The notes under the pieces are model-generated. The model made no database searches, was not told the DNA's origin, and saw only the letters and a program-made list of their open reading frames with translations. A program made the position numbers and the translations under genes. A DNA stretch of 64,000 nt from Saccharomycopsis phalli (lineage: Eukaryota > Ascomycota > Saccharomycetes > Ascoideales > Saccharomycopsidaceae): assembly GCA_020342235.1 (NCBI GenBank), contig CP073213.1, forward strand, positions 1,094,501-1,158,500. Reading direction: 5' to 3'. Below are positions 1-9,281 of the stretch, in pieces. Each line of letters opens with the position of its first letter. The stretch's first letter is position 1.

Positions 1-2393
1 GATCTGGTAGTACATGCCCGTGACCTCGCCCCGAGGCCGGAACGACACAAAAAACTCGTCGTCGCTCGGCTCCACTTGCGCCAAGATGGTCACCAAGCGC
101 AGCATGGCGACCGGCTGCTTGAAATCGTTCAAGCTCCGTGACAACTCCGTGAAAACCCGCCCGGCAAGGTATCCGTGGCGGAGATTTTCACACACCACGG
201 ACTCGACCTGCTTCATGGACACAATCCGCTCGTCACTCGAGAACAGTGCAAGGTTGATTTCGCCAAAGTCGGCATCAGACAAGACAAAGCTTTCTGGGTT
301 TGGAAACTGGGTATCATAGTCGCCCTCTCCTTGGATATTGACTAGCGACCCAGTGGCAACAGCAGAGTGCGAGTCCATGTTCACCAAGAAGTACCACATT
401 TTGCGCAAGCCATACACCTCGATATCGGTGCCTGTGAAGTGGTTCTTGGTGCGCTTTGTCGTGGACACGCCGCGGAAAAACTCCTCCAACACCGGGTTCT
501 TCCAGTCCTTGTTGAGGCCGACCTCTTTTGCCTCGCACACGAGCATCGCTAACATGATGTGGTTCTGGTTCATCTCAAACCCTGTGCGGCTCTCCTCGCG
601 CCACTCAAAGTAGTGGTACATCATAATCAACGCAGTCACCATCACGTAGGACGACTTGCGGGTGAACTTCAAGAAGTTGAGGCAGAGCTGGGCCAATTCA
701 ACAAACCCAGAGGGCACCAAATCGGATGGCATGCTGAGAAGCTCCTTCTCGTAGTCATTGGCCGGGGCGGCGATGTTGTTTTTGATGGCCAAAAACCCGC
801 ACCGCAAGCCTAGGAGGAAGATCGCGAGCTTACCAAAGTCTAGCTTGTTGTCGACCTTGATATACTCGATCTTCCTGTCCCAGTTCTTTTCCTTCTTGTC
901 GCTGGACACGTCGATCTCAAAGATGTCCTCCAAGTGCAACCCCACAAGGATCTCCAGCATGTCCTTGGAAAAGTCCCGGAGATGGAACACGGGCACAAGC
1001 GGATACACAAACAACGCAAACTGCCGCCAGATGTACTTGATGCTCTTGATCACCGGCAACATGCTGAGGATCTTCTCCGTGAGCAAGTCCCGCCCGTTGG
1101 AGATCATCTTGTCAAACGGGAAAAACAAGTTGTTCATGATCCGCCCAAACACCGGCTCGCCTTGCTTGGTGCAAAAGTCCCCCTGCGAAATGTCCATCGC
1201 CACTATATCGTGCCGATCTCGGAGCAGCTTGTCCTGGACCTGTCGCCGGCTCTGCATGATGCTGTTGAGAAGCGACGCAAACTCGTTCTTCTTGCTGATC
1301 CGCGCAACAAACCCTTTGAAAGCCTCACGAGTCTCGGCCGTGATCTTCGTCGAATCCTTGTTCTTGATGCTCCTCACCTTGCTGTTGTACATGCTGGTGA
1401 TTAGGTACTTTACTGCCTTGTAATCGGCAAGGAACTTGACGTAGAAATGAAACTGAAAAACGTCGCGCATCTGGAGCGCATACGGCGAAAGCCCCTTGAT
1501 ATCCACCATGCTGTTGTTGCGAAACACGTACGAGTAGTAGGTGTTGCTGAAGTTGAAGACGTCGCCTGGGGCTATTACCGGGACAATCTGGCTGTCATTC
1601 GGGAGGCTCCTCTGGAGCTGTGTCGGAATGGCGCTGGATTCGCTCAGGATGCTTCCGTTGAGCGATGGGATGAGGGAGGGGTGGTTTGAGAATGAGTTGA
1701 GTGGAGCTGAAGTGGATATGGAGGTACCATTGATGGTGGAATTGACAGTAGAATTACTACTCGAGTTTATTCCCGAATTGATACCCGAATTGATACCTGA
1801 ATTGATACCTGAATTGATACCTGAATTGATACCTGAATTGATACCCGAATTGATACCCGGATTGACACCCGGATTGACACCCGGATTGACACCCGGATTG
1901 ATGGTGGAATTTACGCCCAAATTGATACCCGAAGTGATTCCCGAAGTGATTCCCGAATCGACACCCAAGTTGATACCCGAATTGATGGTGGAATTGATGG
2001 TGGAATTGATGCTAGAATTGACACCCAAATTGGTGGAATTTCCACCCATATTGATGGAATTTCCACCCATATTAACATCATCCCGATTTTCACCCATCCC
2101 ACCCCCAAGCCGCAGCTTCTTCGTAACCCCAACAAAACACACACTCTCCCCAACATCCCCCTCCTTATCATTCACCGTCATGTGCACCCAATCTGAAATC
2201 TCATACTGACACTCGCTCCCAACACCCAACTTCATACACCCGGTACAAACCGGCCGCTTTTTATCACACTAACAGTTAGCTGCGCCGCAAACACACTCAA
2301 ACATACCTTTATCTTCCTTCGCCGGCAAACAGAACACGAGTACGAGACCCGTGACCGTTTCTTACTAATGTCTGCCATTGCACATTTGCTCAT
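1..2393 (-). CDS. Zn2Cys6 transcription factor, one intron, C-terminus cut off by window edge
   Basis: Fungal zinc-cluster regulator, expected to bind DNA in the nucleus; target genes are unknown. Exon 1 is 2393-2307 and exon 2 is 2268-1, giving 785 residues with no stop before the window edge. The zinc cluster CX2CX6CX6CX2CX8C occupies residues 20-49 and is completed only after splicing. It is followed by a long Gly-Ile-Asn-Ser tetrapeptide repeat tract (about residues 80-175), then a fungal transcription-factor domain, recognisable around residue 440 by a VYPLVPVFHL segment that closely resembles the regulator at 11796-14384. ATGs at 2393 and 2378 are both possible starts; an in-frame ATG at 2444 overlaps a promoter-like E-box and is less likely. 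It is divergent from MTG2. I cannot assign an orthologue. Confidence 0.85.
1750..2075 (-). repeat. In-frame 12-bp tandem repeat encoding Gly-Ile-Asn-Ser units
   Basis: The core (about 1770-1900) is a run of near-identical 12-bp units, read on the minus strand as GINS or GVNP tetrapeptides. Degenerate units (STIN, SGIT, NMGG) extend towards 2075. All units keep the frame of the transcription factor. The unit is not the usual poly-Gln or poly-Asn tract of yeast regulators. Confidence 0.9.
2269..2306 (-). other. 38-nt spliceosomal intron inside the zinc cluster
   Basis: On the minus strand the sequence begins GTATGT and ends GCTAACTGTTAG. The branch sequence CTAAC is followed by only five bases before the end of the intron. 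Removal joins a Lys codon directly to the third Cys of the zinc cluster and restores a perfect CX2CX6CX6CX2CX8C motif; without removal the frame ends within a few codons of the zinc cluster. This is unusually short for a yeast intron. Confidence 0.85.
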
Positions 2394-2429
2394 CACCCTC
2401 CCGCATTGATCCCCCGACGTCACATGGAA

Positions 2430-2435
2430 CACGTG
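2430..2435. promoter_or_regulatory. CACGTG E-box between the Zn2Cys6 gene and MTG2
   Basis: CACGTGATACG lies about 45 bp upstream of the MTG2 ATG and 40 bp upstream of the regulator ATG. The core matches the Cbf1/bHLH site. It is one of a recurrent set of such boxes in this window. Confidence 0.45.
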
Positions 2436-2479
2436 ATACGTCATCGTCAGCTGACCCAGTGAATAATTTGCTGCTGCTC

Positions 2480-4048
2480 ATGTTGGGCATGATTACGCGC
2501 GCGATTCGCTGTTTCTCGGTCAGAAGACCGCCGGTTGTGCCTGATTCGGCGCCCACAGCCCGGGAGAATGATAATTGGTTGACCCAGCTCAAGCAATTCA
2601 ACACCAAGGTCCAGCTTGATACCGGAAACCACCGGTTCAAGGGCACGGAGAATCTCGACGGATCGAGCTATACTGTGCAAGGGCAGGATGCAGACAAGTA
2701 CTACAATGTGCGGTATGACAAGGCGAGTCTTGTGCGCCCGATGCGCCAGCAGCTCGACCGCAAAAAGAAGCCGCAGAACTTTGCCGACCTCCGGTTGATC
2801 CAGTTGCTGAGCGGGCGCGGCGGCAACGGGTGCGTGTCGTTTTTCCGCGACGCGGGACGGGCAATTGGGCCGCCGGACGGTGGCGACGGTGGCGACGGCG
2901 GGTCGGTGTACGTGCAAGCGGTCCCGGGCATGAACTCGTTGCACAAGCTTCGGTCACGGTACGTCGCAGGGGACGGGGCCCACGGCGCGGCGCGGCAGTT
3001 GGACGGGGCCAGGGGCCGGGACGTGCTTATCAGCGTGCCGGTGGGAACCACGATCCGCTGGATGCCAGAGGACGTGCGGGGCGACGAGCAGCACGTGGAC
3101 GTAAAGGCGGTTGGCACGAGCAGCCGGGACCTCGAGTACATACAGCTTTTTCGGGAGCAGCCTGCCGACACGTGGATCTTCAAGGAGAAGGACCGTGCCT
3201 ACCATTATAGCAAGGAGTGGTTCCAGGGGCTCAACCGCACGGTGCAGACGTACGACGATAACATGCGGCAGCAGGAGGTGTACAACGACGTGGTGCCGTT
3301 TGCCGGCATCGACCTCAGCAAGCCCGGTGAGCCGGTCAAGTTACTTGAGGGCGGAGCCGGTGGGCTAGGGAATATGCACTTTCTCACGCAGGACATCCGC
3401 AACCCGCGGTTCTGTAAGCGCGGGCGCAGCGGCTTGGCCAGCAGCTTTGCGTTTGAGTTGAAGTTGCTTGCCGACTTTGGGCTTGTCGGGCTTCCAAACA
3501 GCGGCAAGAGCACGTTGCTCAATGCGATTCTGCGGGCAAACTCGCGGGTCGGCCACTGGGAGTTCACGACGTTGGTGCCGCTGATTGGCACGATCACCAG
3601 CGACGAGTTGCAGGTGGCAAACTTCACGGTGGCAGATATTCCGGGGATCATTGAAGGTGCAGCGTCGTGCCCCGAGCAGCCACGCGGGATGGGGTCGGAG
3701 TTTCTACGGCATATTGAGCGATCGCAGGTACTTGTATTTGTGGTTTCGCTTGAGAGCCAGCCGCAGGAGGACCTTGCAGTGTTACTTCGGGAGTTAAAAT
3801 TCGGCAGGGATCGGCTCTGTGGTAAGCGCGCAGTGGTGGTTGCCACCAAGGCGGACTTGCAGCGGGACAAGGCGAAGTACACAGGGTTCCGGGCGTTTGT
3901 CGCACAGGAGTTGGGGGACGTGGACGTGATTCCGATATGTGCGATCCGCGGCGAGAACGTTGCGAGAGTGGTACAGGTTTTGACGCGACATAAGCAGGAC
4001 GCGGAGCAGGATGCAAATCAGAATGCGGAACAGGGCGCTTGCCCTTAG
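2480..4048 (+). CDS. MTG2: Mitochondrial Obg-family GTPase Mtg2
   Basis: GTPase needed for assembly of the large mitochondrial ribosomal subunit. The protein has 522 residues, close to S. cerevisiae Mtg2. The N-terminus is basic (MITRAIRCFSVRR), as expected for mitochondrial import. A glycine-rich Obg fold begins near residue 110 (GRGGNGCVSFFRD, then GGDGGDGG). The G domain shows the P-loop GLPNSGKST near residue 336, switch DIPGIIEG near 386 and TKAD near 456. The ATG at 2489 is an equally good start; the frame is open back to 2378 but that stretch looks like promoter sequence. Two CTG codons (3530-3532, 3581-3583) fall where Obg proteins carry Ser or a small polar residue. The long, poorly conserved insert between Obg fold and G domain is typical of fungal Mtg2. 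Confidence 0.92.
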   Translation: MLGMITRAIRCFSVRRPPVVPDSAPTARENDNWLTQLKQFNTKVQLDTGNHRFKGTENLDGSSYTVQGQDADKYYNVRYDKASLVRPMRQQLDRKKKPQNFADLRLIQLLSGRGGNGCVSFFRDAGRAIGPPDGGDGGDGGSVYVQAVPGMNSLHKLRSRYVAGDGAHGAARQLDGARGRDVLISVPVGTTIRWMPEDVRGDEQHVDVKAVGTSSRDLEYIQLFREQPADTWIFKEKDRAYHYSKEWFQGLNRTVQTYDDNMRQQEVYNDVVPFAGIDLSKPGEPVKLLEGGAGGLGNMHFLTQDIRNPRFCKRGRSGLASSFAFELKLLADFGLVGLPNSGKSTLLNAILRANSRVGHWEFTTLVPLIGTITSDELQVANFTVADIPGIIEGAASCPEQPRGMGSEFLRHIERSQVLVFVVSLESQPQEDLAVLLRELKFGRDRLCGKRAVVVATKADLQRDKAKYTGFRAFVAQELGDVDVIPICAIRGENVARVVQVLTRHKQDAEQDANQNAEQGACP

Positions 4049-5385
4049 GCGATCACAGCGAGTCACACGTCACTCTTGGCGGAACTATATTTTTTTTCCT
4101 GACACCCCTGGAAGTTTTTCCGCCAGTTGTTTGGTGCTCAATTGCTGTACTCGCTGTACTTGGTGTGCTCAATTGCTGACTTGGAATTGCATGGGTCCCT
4201 GGGCTATGCGTCTGTTTGGTGCAATGGGAAGCAGGCCGTCTTTGTAAATAAATACGCTAAAGCATGCTACCGTGTTTTTCATACAATTTGGCTTTTGCCA
4301 ATTAATTTTCCAATTATAATTATTCCCTGGAGCCTGCATTGCGTCGCGAAATGTGTCTTGGTCTTACAGTTTGACTTGGACTTGCAGCTTGAATACATAG
4401 TTTGGATTCAACATGAATACATGTCTCGAGATATTATTTAACATGGCCTTTGGACAAGTGGCACCAAGGGTATTGAGCAATCTTTGCTGAGATACTGGCA
4501 GTGAGTTAAATGCAAGCTCATGAAACTTTGCCTCATGAAACTTCACATCATGAAACCTCACAACCTCATGAAACCTCGCAAACACAAGACAACTCAAGAC
4601 TAGGGTAAGATCTCAAGACAAAGCTTAATACAATCTCGTGACCAAAATACAAGTTTATCGTTCAACACATTATTACAGATTGAGTGGAACGTTTCATCTC
4701 AGGGTTTTCCATCGGCTCATTTAGTAGCGCCCTCTTTTATAGTGGACAATGAAATATTAATCTCTGGAGAGGGTGATTAGTATAGCTATAGAAGTAATGT
4801 TGTTGTTGTTATTAATCACTATATATGTATAACCTGGCTACCAAGGTGGTGTGCCAAGCGATTTATGTTGATGGGGTTCCTGGTGTTGCTAGTATTTGAT
4901 TAAATGTTGGAAATGACAATTGATGGAAATCCTCATTAATGTTGGAAGGTTCCTATCAATTTAAAGTCCTGTCAATTTGAAATAACCAACCAATACTAGA
5001 CTAGCGCCACTACACCATCAAGCCACTGCCTCACTGTATATTTATACAGTCTGAGATAATAGCAACTGCGTTTGACTATATATATTAAGACGATTCATCA
5101 GCCTCAATGAATACACTCACATTGTCTTGATGTTGCCATGACAACTCACTCTCCTGATTCTCCTGCTCCATTAATTATTACTCGATATTACACTCGCACT
5201 GCATTCATTTCTCATTTCTGGTTTCTTGATATGTGTTGTTTCTGGTTTCTGTATTTCATGTTTTTCCTTGCTTCTCATTTATTGTTTCCACCTCCATCTG
5301 TTTCTGTTTCTGCTATTCCAGCTTCTATTATTCCAGCTTCTGCTGTTTCAGCTTCTGTTTCAGCTACTCCATTCTGCATCTCTCA
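4049..5385. other. Intergenic region with short repeats, no gene seen
   Basis: AT-rich spacer between the convergent MTG2 and bHLH genes. It contains four copies of TCATGAAACYT (4518-4578), a diverged family-A dispersed repeat (about 4755-4825) and, next to the bHLH stop codon, a degenerate 12-bp array built on TTCCAGCTTCTG (about 5305-5375). No frame has coding character and no tRNA boxes are visible. Confidence 0.6.
4755..4825 (-). repeat. Dispersed repeat family A, diverged copy
   Basis: Read on the minus strand, an AAT/AAC-rich lead is followed by ACTTCTATAGCTATACTAATC and a CCTCTCCAGAG segment. This is the same order as the better copies at 17463, 26600 and 32970. Only about 60 bp are recognisable. 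Confidence 0.4.
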
Positions 5386-6009
5386 TTACCCTCGAATATT
5401 CTCCACAGAATACCCCTTCCGCTCATACTCCTCCAACTTCGCCCTCAACTCATCTGCCTCCTTCTGCAATCCCTTGATGTACTGCGCAGACTGATTCAAA
5501 ATCGTCGCCTTCGACGTGCGCCGCGGCCCATCCGAAGAGTCGCGCTTCCGCTGCTTCTTCTCCGGGTCCTTCTTCTTGCACGACTCGGGCACCATTTTTT
5601 GCAACCGGATAATGCCGTTGGTGATCTGGTCCCGCTTATCCTTCTCCTTCTGGAGACGCCGCTCCTTCGTCTCAAGCGACTCTGTCTTGAACGAGTTCGC
5701 AGTCACCCACTTGGGCGGATGCGGATACTCGTTGCCCAGCGTCACTGGCTTTGGCGCCTCAAAGTTGGAGCGGTATTGCGAGTATCCTGGAGGAGGAAGA
5801 TGCGACGTGCTCAACGAGCGCAGGGACTGCGTGTGGACGATTGGCGGGAGATTGTACTCGTGGGCGATTTGCCCGTGCCGGTTGTCGATGCTGAACTGCA
5901 GAAGCAGCTGGGCCGCCGGCAGATGTTGCAGGGCGTCATTTTGTGGTTGTAAAAATGCGAGGCTTTTCTTTGGAGGATCGTTTATTAGCGAATTAATCGA
6001 AGGAAGCAT
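5386..6009 (-). CDS. Basic helix-loop-helix transcription factor
   Basis: Protein of 207 residues with a bHLH domain in its C-terminal half (about residues 115-195). The basic stretch ends in KEKDKRDQI, with the Glu and Arg residues that contact CANNTG half-sites, followed by helix 1 (ITNGIIRLQKMVP). A long charged loop of about 25 residues leads to helix 2 (ATILNQSAQYIKGLQKEADE), which continues as a short leucine-zipper-like coil. The N-terminus begins with LPSINSLINDPP, a small motif seen in other yeast regulators. I infer nuclear DNA binding as a dimer. The family cannot be resolved between Ino4-, Rtg1- and Tye7-type factors. A TATAAATA element lies about 75 bp upstream of the ATG on the minus strand. 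Confidence 0.85.
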   Translation of the reverse strand: MLPSINSLINDPPKKSLAFLQPQNDALQHLPAAQLLLQFSIDNRHGQIAHEYNLPPIVHTQSLRSLSTSHLPPPGYSQYRSNFEAPKPVTLGNEYPHPPKWVTANSFKTESLETKERRLQKEKDKRDQITNGIIRLQKMVPESCKKKDPEKKQRKRDSSDGPRRTSKATILNQSAQYIKGLQKEADELRAKLEEYERKGYSVENIRG

Positions 6010-6315
6010 GGAACTACTGGTGTGTCCGAACCACCATCAATGGATAGATAGTACTGCAGAGGAAATGGACTGGTTACTATATTTATAACAATGTCACGAA
6101 CCACTGGTAAATGTTGACAGTACAAAAACTACATACTCGAAAATAAAGTTGCATTATGTGGGACACACTAATTAATAAAAGCTTAATCCAAGCAATCACT
6201 GAAACAGTGCAACTGCAGCACCGTGCATTGGGCCATATTTTTGGCTCTCTCCAGGCCCCTTGGCTTCACAACCGCCTGGCAAAGATCAAGGGTCTGCTGC
6301 TCCCTCAACAACTCC
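6010..6315. other. Spacer: bHLH promoter and 3' region of RRM gene
   Basis: A 306-bp gap. It holds the likely TATA element of the bHLH gene near 6079-6086 (minus strand TATAAATA). I see nothing else specific. Confidence 0.5.
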
Positions 6316-7095
6316 TTACTTTTTCCCGGCCGCCTTTGCCTTTTTGAGGTCCGCCAATCTCCGCGCCTCCTCGTGGATCTGGAGTCCGCTGCTCACCACG
6401 TCGGTGTAAAACTTGTGGAGTTTCGCCCCAGCAGGAGTTTGCGACGCTCGCTCAAAGTAGCTCCCCAAGTCATCCCGACCCTTTTCGAGCCGCTTGTCAA
6501 GCCCGTATTTGGTGTTGGTCTCGGCAGCCCGGTCCTGGACGTGGTACTTTGCATCCAACGACGCCAAGAAGTTGCGGAACTTCTGGCTGATGCCCCGCTG
6601 CTTGTCCAAGGCAATCGCCTTCTCAATCGCCTGGTCGCCGACAACATACCCATGCAGGAGATACTCCGCAATGATTGTGGTCTTTGGCTTGCTCTCCTGG
6701 TCAATGTCTTTGTGCGACGAGTCAACCACGGCTTTGCCCGACGAGTCAAGCGCGGCTTTTCCCGACTCCGTGAGCGGGACCGACGCAGCGGCGCTAACCG
6801 CCGAGGAATCAGGATGGATCGACGACGTCAAGACCTTTTCTGGGCTAATTCCCGAGGCCGCAGCGCCGCCTTCCTCCTTGATGGCAATTGGCTTGCCCTC
6901 CAACTCGGCGCCATTCAAGAGAAGCGCCGACGAAACCGCCTCCTGGGAGGCGAATTTGACCTTGTAGCTGGCAGTGCTGTCGGAGTCCTTGGTAAGGGTG
7001 TCGACGGTATCAATTTTGCCGCTAAACGACAAGAATTCCTTGACCTTGTCCAAGGAAACAGTCTTTGGCACGTTTGATGCAATGATGGTGGTCAT
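6316..7095 (-). CDS. RRM-domain protein of the Vip1 type
   Basis: Protein of 259 residues. An N-terminal RNA recognition motif covers about residues 1-75 (TIIASNVPKTVSLDKVKEFL with a weak RNP core in the YKVKFAS strand). A Ser/Ala-rich linker (80-130) leads to an alpha-helical C-terminal half that is well conserved in fungi (KTTIIAEYLLHGYVVGDQA, then a charged helix ending LADLKKAKAAGKK). This arrangement matches the S. pombe vip1-like family, whose biochemical role is not settled; RNA binding is an inference from the RRM. The start ATG is unambiguous. A CACGTGAC box lies 180 bp upstream. Confidence 0.75.
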   Translation of the reverse strand: MTTIIASNVPKTVSLDKVKEFLSFSGKIDTVDTLTKDSDSTASYKVKFASQEAVSSALLLNGAELEGKPIAIKEEGGAAASGISPEKVLTSSIHPDSSAVSAAASVPLTESGKAALDSSGKAVVDSSHKDIDQESKPKTTIIAEYLLHGYVVGDQAIEKAIALDKQRGISQKFRNFLASLDAKYHVQDRAAETNTKYGLDKRLEKGRDDLGSYFERASQTPAGAKLHKFYTDVVSSGLQIHEEARRLADLKKAKAAGKK

Positions 7096-7275
7096 TTTGG
7101 TCTTTATATAGCTTTACTGGCGGTTGTGTAATAGTTTTTTTGGGGTGTTTTTGTGTAATGTTTTGGTCTTTGTACAACTTTTCGTTAGTCAAGCAAAGGT
7201 GTCTTTGGTTTTGTGCAATGGTTGCTCAGGCGATGAGCAAAGCCCATTGGCTCCCCCTTGTACAGAGTGAAACGA

Positions 7276-7281
7276 CACGTG
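7276..7281. promoter_or_regulatory. CACGTGAC E-box upstream of the RRM gene
   Basis: Cbf1-type core CACGTG followed by AC, 181 bp upstream of the RRM gene ATG. Confidence 0.35.
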
Positions 7282-8480
7282 ACTCAATACGCCAGACTCC
7301 CATGCATCGAAGGTAAACTGCTTCAAATACATGGCCAAAGATTTGCAAGGGTCGACGCAAGTGAAATATCACACCAAATACATGTTGCTGACCTTGGGCG
7401 ACTCTGAAACCACTTTAGCGCACCACTATACCCTACTGTGACCAATGGAGGAGACCATAAACCTGTTGTCACTGATCGAAGCAGTGGTGCAGCTGTCCCG
7501 CAGATGGCTCGTCTGAGATCTTTACAGTCTGCCATGTGGAATTGTTGAGCATGATAGCCTAATCTCTTAGCTCGTAACACTGCAGTGGTATCTCCGCTCC
7601 GATTGAACTAATAATGATTCTAGACTCGTATATTCTAGCCGCATACTCGATTCTCACCCAAAGCCTAGCGCCCCCACAACTGCTCCTCTCATACACACCT
7701 TCCCGATTCGGAAGGTGAACAGTCGTGCGTCTGAAACATGGCTTCATTTTCATGGGAAAAAGGTACTGTTTATCTTGTTGCAACAGTCCAAGTGAAACAT
7801 GCTTGCATTCCACCGTGGGCTTTGACAGTTGGCCAACTAAAATTACCGTAAGTTACTATACCTTGGGCACAATGTTCGCCACCAGCTGCTCTTTTCACCA
7901 CCAGCTTCTCTTTCCACCACAGAAATTGGCACATAAAATACCCCTGGCAACCGCCCGGCCCCTTTCAAGTACATTACCTGGCACCACTTCCAGGGCCCTA
8001 CTCATGAAAAAAAAAATTCTTGCTTAACGCATTCTGTACTCCGGTGATCGTTTCGTCATCAATCTCGTAAATCTGGTCAATCTCTAATTAGTTTCACTTC
8101 CGTAAAACTATAGCATGCACAGTAGTGACCCGCTATTCAAATCTTGTACGTTGTAACATACGCCCACTAATCGACACAACGGGCGATTTAGCTAGCATTG
8201 TTCAGTTCCCATTTAGGCCAGCGCTATGCATTTGCGACTCGGTTGTATGTATTCTTTCTGACACTTGCAAAAAAAAAGTAAAAACCCAAAAGCCGAAAAA
8301 ATGCGATCGCCTGGTGACGTTATACCTCACTGCAACATGCCCTTATTATTTTTGGTTGCACGTACTCAGTCTGCTACCAAAAAATGGCACTACTACCAAA
8401 AGAAGTATAATATCCTACCCAATATAATACGCCATTGACATAATTTACTAGTGCCATACAAGTGTACCAATAAACACAAA

Positions 8481-8545
8481 GGGGACTTGTCCCAGTGGCC
8501 TTGTCCCAGCTGCTTTGTCCCTGTCCCCTTGTCCCAGTCCCCTTG
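8481..8545. repeat. Degenerate CTTGTCCC array
   Basis: Five to six imperfect copies of an 8-10 bp unit (CTTGTCCCAG, CTTTGTCCC, CCTTGTCCC), followed by further GGGACC-rich sequence. It lies in the middle of the gene-free stretch and is not close to a stop codon. Confidence 0.6.
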
Positions 8546-9230
8546 ACCTTGGGCCGGGACCTGAACGGGACCTTGTGCTAATGAGCGCTTCTTAAGCCCT
8601 ATGCCATGTGTGAATGCCGCTGGTGCATATGTATCAACTATATTTCACCATAGGGGCAAAATGATGAGCCCTCGCTTTGCATGCTTAGCCGTTGTGGAAA
8701 ATGTGGCCTGATAACATGTCAAACTATGGCGGGTAGTCAATGCTACATGTTCGGGTAAATAAAACTATCTTTAACGAGCCAAGTCACAGGAGGGTGTAGG
8801 GCGTGGCTCTCCAACCGTCTATATCATAAGGTGATGAATGTAAGACATTGCATGTCTTGGATAATCATCTGCTAATTATAGATGGTACACTATTCCTCTA
8901 TCCGAATGTTTTACAACTGGAACATGAGACCGTGGTAACCCCCGTGATGTAGTATGCATGGACTTACCATGATGCCACAATTCAAACTCTGCCCTGTAAC
9001 TTTTGTCAAAGTTACATTGCTTTTGTGATTTTGCCAGAAAGTAAGTTAAGCACACACGTGATATCAGGATCATACGATTTATTATAGTCATGCTGGGGTT
9101 GCAGCACACACTATTTGACTTGTGTCTCACTTTAGACTCTGCTTGTACATTCCATTGCCTAATATATATTCCTTTAGTTGTGCGTCAACGGGCGACTAGT
9201 TACAAAAAACACAGACAGTGCAAAATGTGT

Positions 9231-9236
9231 CACGTG
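9231..9236. promoter_or_regulatory. CACGTGAC E-box upstream of LIP5
   Basis: Cbf1-type box 46-51 bp upstream of the LIP5 ATG. Confidence 0.45.
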
Positions 9237-9281
9237 ACTCCATCGCTTTTTTGATGAATTTTTTCCTAGTCGGCTCTCGTC

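Larger units (their letters stand above)
7096..9281. other. 2.2-kb intergenic region without a recognisable gene
   Basis: Shared upstream region of the RRM gene and LIP5, the longest gene-free stretch here. It has E-boxes near both ends (7276, 9231) and a degenerate array of CTTGTCCC-like units at about 8481-8545. All reading frames are short and of random composition. No tRNA A/B boxes were found. An unannotated non-coding RNA cannot be excluded from sequence alone. Confidence 0.5.

Noticed and set aside
2378-2479. N-terminal extension of MTG2 from the ATG at 2378
   Set aside because: It would add a Ser/Pro-rich stretch before the mitochondrial presequence and cross the promoter E-box. The ATGs at 2480/2489 give a proper presequence.
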